Of a DNA stretch of 64,000 nt, positions 60,201-64,000 are shown in pieces (within the stretch, counting starts at the first letter, position 1; each line of letters begins with the position of its first letter). The DNA lies in contig JAFUDJ010000011.1 of the NCBI GenBank assembly GCA_017459445.1, positions 1 through 64,000 on the forward strand. Reading direction: 5' to 3'. A program made the position numbers and the translations under genes. This DNA is from Prevotella sp. Lineage in GTDB: Bacteria; Bacteroidota; Bacteroidia; Bacteroidales; Bacteroidaceae. The notes under the pieces were generated by a model. It searched no databases. It was given only the letters and a program-made list of their open reading frames with translations, and was not told the DNA's origin.

Positions 60201-62310
60201 GGGCAACCCAGGCCACGAAGCCGCGGTTGTTTGCGGCATTGGCACCCTCGAAACTGCCGTCGAACTTACTGTTGCGAATGATGACATTGGCTGCGCTCTG
60301 GCGTGCTATGAAGCCACCGAGAAGTGCTTCGCCATTGACAGAACTTTTGAGCGTGACCGACGAGCGGCAGTTGTCAATGATGACCTTAGCACCTTCCATA
60401 GTCCAACCGATGAGACCTGCTGCATATCTTATACTGGTATTGATGGTGCCAGCCGTGTGCAGGTTCCTGATGGTGGCATTGCCTACGTAGCGGAAGGGTC
60501 CTATAAATTCCTGCCCGGTGTCTGCAAAGTTGAGGGTCAGCGTATGACCGCCACCGTCAAAGATGCCACGATAGGCATAACCGTTCTCCCAACCGACAAT
60601 TTGGTCCTTGTTGATTTCAATATCGGCATAGAGGCGGGCGTTCACGTCGGAGTTGCCGCCAGCCGCTTGTACTTTGTTCTTGAAATCTGTCCAGTCGTCA
60701 GTAGTGCGGATGGGGAAGAAGTATTTCGTTACATCCTTCAGGTAGTTGAGGGCCGACTCTCCGCGCTCCACCAGAACATCCACGTCGAATGAAACGCAGG
60801 AGCGGGAGAGAGTCACCACCTTGTAGCGCTGCTCGCGGTCTGTCTGGTTCAGCTCGTAGCGCATGGTGTCGACGGGCTGGCCGTCGCGGTTCTTCATGGC
60901 GACTTGCACCACCATCCGGGCGCGGTCGTCCCACACGGCACCCGGCTCGTCGGCATAGTTCCACGAAACGCGGGCTGTAAAGGCCAGCGAGTCCACCCAC
61001 TGAGCCGTGTAGTCCTTGATGCGCAGCAGGTGCAGGTTGTCGAGCGAGCAGCTGGCCTGCTTGGCGCAGCTGTTCTTCTCCCAGCCCCAGTTCTCGGTCA
61101 TGGCGCGGCGCACGCGGTAGGTCACGTTGGGCAGCGTGCCGCCGTTCACCAGATGGGCCTCGGCAATGGCCTGCACCAGCGTGCTGTCAACAAAGGTGTA
61201 GGTGCTGTCGTCGACACCTTCCATATAGGGCTCCATGCCTATCTCCTCGAAGTCCTTCTCCAGACCCGTCAGCGAGCGCTGTATGTAGAAGTGGTCGGCT
61301 ACCGACATGTCATTCGTGCCCCTGTGCATCAGGTGCCACTTCAGCTCCATCTTCGAATCGATGCCGCCCAGCGGCCTGAGGGTCAGGCCCTGCGGCGCAT
61401 GGATGACGGGCAGGTCTTGTACCTCCGACGATATGTTCTGGATTTCGTAGTCGTTGTTGTCCTTATAGCTCACCACAATGCGGAAGTCGTGGTGAGGCAC
61501 CGTGGCGTCTAAATAGATGACGTCGCTGGTGGCCTTCGGCTGCAAGTCCACCTTGTGGAGCTTGCCCAGATGGTCGGTGTACTCATAGCGGGCCGCCGTC
61601 ATCTTGTCGGTGGCCATGAACCAGGGAATCTCCAGCATGCCCTCCTTGCTGTACGACATGGTGGCTGCCGTCAGTTGCGGCGTCATCACCGCCTGGGCAC
61701 TCGGCACATCGATGGTGGTGCTACTTAAGTCTTTCAGCGTGTAGTCGGTGCCAGCGGTGTGGTCCAGCGTGACGGCCCACTCCAGCTTGAGCGACTTGCC
61801 CAGCATGTCGTAGGGGATGCGCCAGACGGCGCTGAAAGAGTAGGTCTCGCCGTCGGTGTTCTCATAGACGGTGGTGGTCTGCTCGCCGTCTTCCTGCTTC
61901 AGCGTGAAGTGGTTCGACGAGTTGCCCTGCGTGATGTCGATGCTGCCACCGACCGAGGTCTTGAAGAACACGGGCAGTGTGCTGTCACTGTTGTCGTGGC
62001 TGCCCTCCCGTTTGTAGTTGAAGCCCCAGTTCAGCAGGGACTTGGTCTGCGTGTTGCCCGAGTCGTCGGTCCACGTTACGTTCAGGTTGGCGTTGCTCAC
62101 CCAGTGGTCCGCCGCGTCCTCGTCGTAGACGGGGGCCTTGATGCGGATGGTGTTCGCACCGTTGAGCATCACCTGGTACTGGTAGGTCCGTTCGACGAAC
62201 CAGTCGCCTGCCGCCACTTCCTGTGGCAGCAGCCATGCGAAGAGCGCCAGCAGTAGCATCCACTGCCACGGTCGCCCTCGCCTCTTGTTTGTTAATTTGT
62301 TGTTGTACAT
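51295..62310 (-). CDS. Giant secreted multidomain protein (3671 residues)
   Basis: Signal peptide after a basic N-terminus (about 1-35). Order by position: beta-sandwich modules (to about 530); two GLUG-like right-handed repeat regions (about 535-740, 760-1000; FRNLHVTGSVSGALHTAGIVGG); FN3 (about 1057-1157); two carboxypeptidase-regulatory-like domains (about 1160-1400); a long unassigned middle (about 1400-2480); an SbsA-type Ig; two LamG lectin-like domains (about 2580-2790, 2793-2920); a further Ig-like part; and a WYTISGMKLQ sorting-like tail. No catalytic motif is seen. It is probably an adhesin or glycan-binding surface protein. The frame is intact over 11 kb. Confidence 0.88.
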   Translation of the reverse strand: MYNNKLTNKRRGRPWQWMLLLALFAWLLPQEVAAGDWFVERTYQYQVMLNGANTIRIKAPVYDEDAADHWVSNANLNVTWTDDSGNTQTKSLLNWGFNYKREGSHDNSDSTLPVFFKTSVGGSIDITQGNSSNHFTLKQEDGEQTTTVYENTDGETYSFSAVWRIPYDMLGKSLKLEWAVTLDHTAGTDYTLKDLSSTTIDVPSAQAVMTPQLTAATMSYSKEGMLEIPWFMATDKMTAARYEYTDHLGKLHKVDLQPKATSDVIYLDATVPHHDFRIVVSYKDNNDYEIQNISSEVQDLPVIHAPQGLTLRPLGGIDSKMELKWHLMHRGTNDMSVADHFYIQRSLTGLEKDFEEIGMEPYMEGVDDSTYTFVDSTLVQAIAEAHLVNGGTLPNVTYRVRRAMTENWGWEKNSCAKQASCSLDNLHLLRIKDYTAQWVDSLAFTARVSWNYADEPGAVWDDRARMVVQVAMKNRDGQPVDTMRYELNQTDREQRYKVVTLSRSCVSFDVDVLVERGESALNYLKDVTKYFFPIRTTDDWTDFKNKVQAAGGNSDVNARLYADIEINKDQIVGWENGYAYRGIFDGGGHTLTLNFADTGQEFIGPFRYVGNATIRNLHTAGTINTSIRYAAGLIGWTMEGAKVIIDNCRSSVTLKSSVNGEALLGGFIARQSAANVIIRNSKFDGSFEGANAANNRGFVAWVARGSSLVIDNCLFAPDQITTKLDGCQTWVGLDTQDVNYTNTNSYATREYSSSYIVINKDEDWNTFKAMVEAAKGNYDVNVSLNADISITNPVGWDGAYPYRGTFEGNGHTLTANLNDNGAGVQFYAPFRYAKTATFRNLHVTGSVSGALHTAGIVGGVRDAANSTLRFENVRVSANVTTSDTHVGGFVGHANNSTVYITNCLFDGNLKSTSSSYDNTYGGAFTGWGDGSWGFECNYENGSYSGILHTGMCYRGFSSPWGGSATSYSAHNWGEMASAANRNLTDQSKAVTLLGSQWHLVNGKAVPVMEATTSASAYTADELLENLGNSWTQDGSAVVPATTTLTYHEYVTSFPKPTLPNFYHASNGKIDETLVTQTRQSSVLLSWNTDGNPIDYFTVMRRTQGKGDDAWTEVATDLTGLSYEDTSVSPLLTYEYKVVAVNQCEGRDSTETKVVVGESKHTGRVEGYVRFNDGTGVAGIRVNATYDGKVVKYDTTDESGHYDIDELSYQGKANVEYKIAVVNEDALEFEAGVSTYSITFNANSNDETVHEFIITNGKRFSGFVMYDGTSIPVKGVNFSVNGQRVHNATGDLVETDYDGSFSFRVLQGDNTIQAVMDKHVFTNDGWYKSSEKQNITSDIAGIYFYDATKVKLVGRIVGGNDQGQKPLDNNLSKNNLGDSLTMVLTLEGDNTSWLVYDNQHPNRSVREEVVRHQRHGDRHYTTVRTERKRMTVWPDVKTGEYTLQLPPVRWKVQQVYCSGYATLFQEGQVSEVIDLTNALDTLTMTYDGTYKDVDTMSVYKPTMTYNAIYNRIYRAPVEVTYKQIGYDTFDYFGDKNYMASNLAGDQRTVPLAYLDPVDSVTVHYTFSFPVFSLERKYGIKLQVAERYQYNNDPRSGAPDLVRLKGGTAYMQNGMKAGATKEAQELDSLGQTVFTVQADQVTRMLTGLGALKTVSFTVERDGTTYEAEPLRGYVLNMFPLGEGKDVLADGQPILMDILRDPPGGYSSATLARGATISNSYMMNLSLSAGPIISVTGGQQSSTYFGTVATVTGNGSTAGYLNSSDNSTTSLTDLVFNMVGNKAYTYTMVLNNAVSTSSDPTMVGADADLYIGTVQNVTVTPMSTIRALTDSMYNEIKSQLSIGQSNTEGILAQYAQYGDLVEIAEGYSPDKDGKLQKFHLVRDLSLGYGPKLQSNFIYSQKQIMQQIIPAKAKEILNLMFIGSKADAQTLANKTKKPVYLSLRNEDDEWFGTANTKIIPGHAYNTEIEVAEDGINYLVVLPDGKKESDFTDEVLEKCMIIYAWAKMITQNEHEKLSATDLVNNYDVAGAAGVNYSETYDAGFSETTMQYFPFGVQPDYFETAAASGSWMAAVSLASKFVAVWVASLTKKLSMNPSIKTNKNDWINENAANKASSTIEFGGMLLKWSILPVVSMQTMGTRGEGKSYNRTESFTLACDPQSHLNVDVYRVKPANTEPNKSHDVTNIFTNGNFYDMSGVVLNRLSGRLSGNQIQVDGPRSFVYRTRGGSTQNPWEDQRVTQFYNEGSELDARTLKIVNPKITLDKQSVSGVSINDAAKFTIILSNESEKPEATEGLTVLQLFSLDQANPQGAKISVNGQTLTTGGMSVSVVPGLPTVLTMEVRAGQGFDYEGLTIGVMSPTDAVNTKELVSFDVHFLHEAGGVNIQTPGDKWVLNTNAQQDAKRGWYIPVVINGFDRHQHNFDHIELQYKESQRGDDAWTNVCSFYASDSLMALANGVRKLIPENGNIVTEFYGEGWVIERTYDLRAVLCCRNGSDFLTTPSRIISGIKDTRRPQLFGTPEPKSGLLTAGDDIVFNFSEDIEYNYLSAITNFEVKGETNNSSLSEMVSVQFNGTTASVESEAKRNFSGKNLTIDLMVKPTETGRDMPIFSHGTNGQKLQLWLTSDFKLKAIVNDEEFVSDSVIGRNAFRQVAVSINQQDSTLTFFKGGVEIGRKKMNGLYTGSGPLIFGRTNEQDRSKSTFYEGRMMEARLWYAAMDGGLIGSTYGGHHLTGYEKDLVDYYPMNEGSGDYVTDYTQGANAKLMNAAWAIPQGLSLKVEKADKGVQLDKTAISRTAEQDYTLMFWFKTDTEGRGTLLSNGRGLRADNGAVNQFHIGFEADKLVYRSNGFAQEVPGNWSDGKWHNYAMTVNRGRSVANIYMDKELVTTFETDTLGGISGGYPLIGASRYDIINEKDTLLNQDGLTPLKGNVDELMFFAQALPQQLISTYASKSPNGDEAGLLTYLSFDRQERQKDNSIELVPYVYSKKLYLDDQGKPRYELDPETKKPTDTLVRDYVFVDDEDEILARLDRKDAAPVVPYEEVTNLKFSFIGRGNQVLVELDEPNAKLNHRNLYVTLRDVEDLNGNTMASPQTACYYVTNSSLQWLINRLDATVRYGSGENCTLSFYNNGAQSHTYTIENCPRWLTLNKYSDVVAPQSLDYVTATVSKDLNIGTYNEIIYLTDEEGITEPFYLNLTVEGEQPEWADHVNSEFLANSMNISGQVYLYDELDSDPRDIVGVFDDQNECHGFANITHDTQSTETGLYLTVYDSQASGRELKFRLWQYSTGREIVLTPAVGGELQSPTITFQKDAMLGTNQPVRFDGGEDFVQNFKLQKGWNWVSFNLKSKQLSDVNKLLGSMRWSDGDILTELNSKLTMSYEAAQKQWIATGNTDGVTISPQKSYAIKVQKDCTLPISGTVVKELDDRTIEVKKGWNAIGYTPMTNLTVETALSDYYDQAEQGDVIKSHTEFAYFTKSGNTGRWRGSLQYMKPGEGYMMLRKGEAETSFTYPYYDMSSNFREDWNTSITRAAAPVMSPSTMSVSATVKGFDVEDGDVLIAYSNGDAVGMATVLSGSLADGQSVAMQSAAESQEPLYLSIAGDAKQGIWFAIERDGEIVAATGEVMTFQTNAVIGSPDEPTAINFVRADYADGQWYTISGMKLQKRPTQSGVYIFNGKKVVVR

Positions 62311-62373
62311 AAGTTAGAAATTTAAATAAAAATGTATATTACCTTGTTTCTTTCTTTTCTTCTTCTCTTCTGT

Positions 62374-62434
62374 CTAAGGAGTTGAGGAGGACAGGAGTTT
62401 TTTATTATTACTCCTTAACTCCCTGACTCCTTAG
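62374..62434. repeat. Hairpin with AGGAG-octamer arms (copy 2)
   Basis: Arms 62374-62397 and 62411-62434, with AGGAG or CTCCT every 8 bases, separated by TTTTTTATTATTA. It lies 64 bases upstream of the giant gene ATG and after the toxin terminator. The conserved pentamers pair; the triplets mostly do not. Confidence 0.85.
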
Positions 62435-62466
62435 AGTTTATTTCTCAGTCCTGACACAAAACGGAT

Positions 62467-62504
62467 ATAAAAACCGCCGAGCCCATCTTTCGATGTCTCG
62501 GCGG
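62467..62504 (-). terminator. Rho-independent terminator of the toxin-antitoxin pair
   Basis: On the minus strand CCGCCGAG and CTCGGCGG enclose 15 bases and are followed by TTTTTATATCC. It lies about 32 bases after the toxin stop. Confidence 0.9.
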
Positions 62505-62536
62505 ATATTATTCTTGTATTCTGGGGGAGAGTAGGG

Positions 62537-62983
62537 CTACAGGTACTTGCTTACGAACGTGTCGGGCAGAAGTATTTCCATTGCCGACGTGTCGGCAAGA
62601 CGGTAGTCCTTCAGATTGATGGTTACCAGCGCATCGCATTTGTTCTGCAAGGCGCACTGGTACTGGTAGCTGTCTTCCACATCATCGAAAGCAAGGTCGT
62701 TGGTTCCGCTGACCATGCGCTTGTGGCTGATACTGGCCACGGTGCCCATTGAGAGCACGATGTTCAGCAGGCTGCGCAGCCGGTTGGTCTGTTCGGGACG
62801 GTGTATGCCCTGACGCTTCAGTTCCATGCGGATGAGGTAGGCCAGCGTATAGACGCATCCGGCAGAGACCACAGCTTTTATTCGCTTGTCCTCGACGGCA
62901 CTCAGCAGTTGGCTGACAGCCTGGTATCGACGACGCCGCTGGAGGTATTCGAGGAAGATGTTCGTGTCGAGGAATACTTTCAT
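62537..62983 (-). CDS. PIN-domain ribonuclease toxin (VapC-like)
   Basis: 148 residues from the ATG at 62983 (MKVFLDTNIFLEYL); the codon at 62995 is TTG. A PIN fold with acidic active-site residues: D6 at the N-terminus, and a C-terminal acidic cluster in DLAFDDVEDSYQYQCA. Such toxins cut tRNA or rRNA when the antitoxin is lost. It lies 15 bases after a 75-residue partner gene. The pair sits between long direct repeats and beside a giant surface protein gene. Confidence 0.9.
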   Translation of the reverse strand: MKVFLDTNIFLEYLQRRRRYQAVSQLLSAVEDKRIKAVVSAGCVYTLAYLIRMELKRQGIHRPEQTNRLRSLLNIVLSMGTVASISHKRMVSGTNDLAFDDVEDSYQYQCALQNKCDALVTINLKDYRLADTSAMEILLPDTFVSKYL

Positions 62984-62998
62984 GGGACTTGACAACTG

Positions 62999-63226
62999 TT
63001 AAAGTTGGTACTTCTCCTGAAAGTAGTCTTCGAGGAGTTCTTCTTCTGTGGCCCCTGAGCTGAACACACCGCAAAGGGCTTCGTGACGGTAATGCCGCTT
63101 GCTCTTCTTGGCGGGCTTGGCCGCGTCAATGAGTTGCTGGGCGTAGGCCGTGAGCTGCTGTTGCAGCAGGTCGATGCGGTACGACTTGGGTATTCTTACC
63201 GGAACATTGATGGTTCTTGCTTCCAT
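62999..63226 (-). CDS. Antitoxin partner of the PIN toxin
   Basis: 75 residues starting MEARTINVPVRIPKSYRIDLL, a ribbon-helix-helix-like beginning, then a basic middle (KPAKKSKRHYRHEAL) and an acidic tail (EEELLEDYFQEKYQL) that could cover the toxin. It resembles the DUF6364-type antitoxins I associate with PIN toxins in Bacteroidetes. It is the first gene of the pair, so it probably represses its own promoter. The family name is from memory; the role is inferred from position. Confidence 0.8.
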   Translation of the reverse strand: MEARTINVPVRIPKSYRIDLLQQQLTAYAQQLIDAAKPAKKSKRHYRHEALCGVFSSGATEEELLEDYFQEKYQL

Positions 63227-63331
63227 AATCGTGTTGTTTTACGGTTACGCGTGCAAGAACGGTACAAGCCGAACGCAATCAAACTTGTTTGAATTGCTGA
63301 GGCGCAGCCCGTTCTCGCAGCCTTTCGGCTG

Positions 63332-63339
63332 CAAAGTTA
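63332..63339 (-). promoter_or_regulatory. -7 box for the toxin-antitoxin pair, with structured leader
   Basis: TAACTTTG on the minus strand about 106 bases before the antitoxin ATG. The leader begins with the hairpin GCAGCCGAAAGGCTGC. The gene-free gap 63227-63850 otherwise holds two GTTCTTTGA phrases, the hairpin GAGGCTTTGCCTC, and the second copy of the long repeat. No protein gene is credible there. Confidence 0.6.
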
Positions 63340-63638
63340 CAACTTTTTCGCGATTTCGCGCACGATTCCCCAGAAAAATAATATCCGTTTGTATCAGTAT
63401 GTCAAAGAACGATTTAGCGAGTGGAGAGCCAAGCTTGCTTGAGCTATCCTGAGCGTTGAGTTCTTCGAGGCAAAGCCTCAAAGAACGATTTCTTCTTGTG
63501 ACCGCTTGTTACCAAGCTGCCTTATCGAAGGGCTTCACGGTCGCCCTCGCCTCTTGTTTGTTAATCTGTTGTTGTACATAAGTTAGAAATTTAAATAAAA
63601 ATGTATATTACCTTGTTTCTTTTCTTCTTCTCTTCTGT

Positions 63639-63700
63639 CTAAGGAGTTGAGGAGGACAGGAGTTTTTTTATTATTACTCCTTAACTCCCTGACTCCTTAG
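63639..63700. repeat. Hairpin with AGGAG-octamer arms (copy 3)
   Basis: Arms 63639-63662 and 63677-63700, identical to those at 62374-62434; the loop has one extra T. It is part of long repeat copy 2. Confidence 0.85.
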
Positions 63701-63738
63701 AGTTTATTTCTCAGTCCTGACACAAAACGGATATAAAA

Positions 63739-63769
63739 CCGCCGAGCCCATCTTTCGATGTCTCGGCGG
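63739..63769 (-). terminator. Terminator stem downstream of the 36-residue protein
   Basis: CCGCCGAG / CTCGGCGG stem as at 62474-62504, followed on the minus strand by TTTTATATCC. It lies about 80 bases after the stop of the small gene at 63851-63961 and is the copy made by the long repeat. Confidence 0.8.
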
Positions 63770-63850
63770 ATAAAACCTTTCGGGGTGGTTCCGGGCCCTC
63801 GCCCGTGTCAACAAATCAGAGCATTCCGCTCACTCTCATCAATTCCTTTC

Positions 63851-63961
63851 TTACAGCATGTTGTGCTGGCGTAACCACTGCTTGCCGCTTGGTGTTAGGC
63901 AGAACAACAGAAATAAAATACACGGTACTCCGTAAACAAAGAAAATAAGATACATTCCCAT
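63851..63961 (-). CDS. Small membrane protein of 36 residues
   Basis: An ATG at 63961 with a strong ribosome site (AAGGAGGAA at 63976-63968, 6 bases before) opens a 36-residue frame ending TAA. It begins MGMYLIFFVYGVPCILFLLF, one membrane helix, followed by a short polar tail with basic residues (GKQWLRQHNML). Strong initiation signal and coherent composition make it a real gene. Role unknown; size and shape recall small subunits of membrane complexes. Confidence 0.72.
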   Translation of the reverse strand: MGMYLIFFVYGVPCILFLLFCLTPSGKQWLRQHNML

Positions 63962-64000
63962 AGTTTATTCCTCCTTTTTCCTTTTCTTGTTTGTTAATAC

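Larger units (their letters stand above)
62267..62507. repeat. Long direct repeat, copy 1
   Basis: 241 bases covering the first 14 codons of the giant gene, its upstream region, an AGGAG hairpin and the toxin terminator. Copy 2 at 63536-63772 differs by one substitution, one 4-base deletion and two single-base indels by eye. The toxin-antitoxin pair lies between the copies. Confidence 0.95.
63536..63772. repeat. Long direct repeat, copy 2, with truncated gene start
   Basis: 237 bases nearly identical to 62267-62507. It keeps the ATG and 14 codons of the giant gene (MYNNRLTNKRRGRP) and then meets a stop (TGA) at the junction, so the gene start is a remnant. The copied hairpin (63639-63700) and terminator stem (63739-63769) are intact. 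Confidence 0.95.

Noticed and set aside
63245..63481. 78-codon minus-strand frame upstream of the antitoxin
   Set aside because: It spans the -7 box and leader hairpins; no ribosome site and low-complexity, repeat-like composition.

Overview
The window reads as a chromosomal segment of a Bacteroidales bacterium, most likely Prevotellaceae (Prevotella/Segatella-like). The grounds are: Bacteroidetes promoters (TTTG, about 20 bases, TAnnTTTG); an N-succinylornithine-type carbamoyltransferase; an S46 dipeptidyl-peptidase; LruC-type lipoproteins; very large secreted proteins with a short C-terminal sorting-like motif; and an AraC regulator fused to a Reg_prop/Y_Y_Y sensor. All but one of the recognised protein genes lie on the minus strand, so the text below follows transcription from right to left. 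The exception is the LruC lipoprotein gene at 38836-40131.

1-281 looks like the promoter and leader of an rRNA operon whose 16S gene would begin just beyond the left edge. 413-11894 is an arginine/proline block with two promoters. The first transcribes argR, an N-acylglutamate synthase-like GNAT gene, argG, argC and luxS. The second transcribes argD, proC, an XRE-cupin regulator, an acyl-CoA synthetase, proB, proA and argF'. 12272-18332 holds kbl, a small operon (L-fucose isomerase-like, class V aminotransferase, 99-residue protein) and a DEAD-box RNA helicase.

18508-26232 is a pectin locus: a 1705-residue secreted protein with an acetylesterase-like domain at one end and a pectin methylesterase at the other, preceded by a membrane-tethered AraC regulator. 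26572-36247 is a co-oriented run: SpmA/SpmB fusion, flippase, S46 peptidase, sufC, sufD, sufS, dusB. No sufB is present. 36381-51185 contains two divergent LruC lipoproteins, a HAD lipoprotein, a PreA-like dehydrogenase, a SpoIIE phosphatase fused to an RsbW-like kinase next to a lone NMT1/THI5-like binding protein, two secreted alpha/beta hydrolases and small secreted proteins. 51295-62310 is a single 3671-residue surface or secreted protein. 62537-63226 is a PIN-toxin/antitoxin pair lying between two nearly identical ~240-base direct repeats. A 36-codon membrane-protein gene closes the window.

The most unusual feature is a family of degenerate tandem repeats with an exact 8-base period, each unit a conserved pentamer plus a variable trinucleotide. 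Seven arrays sit directly in front of start codons between co-oriented genes. The same 8-base period also builds the two arms of several intergenic hairpins. A related structure with a 22-base period, in two oppositely oriented blocks, lies upstream of the AraC regulator. Short palindromes or repeats also occur inside sufS, sufD, the S46 peptidase and the AraC regulator, where they appear as in-frame peptide insertions.
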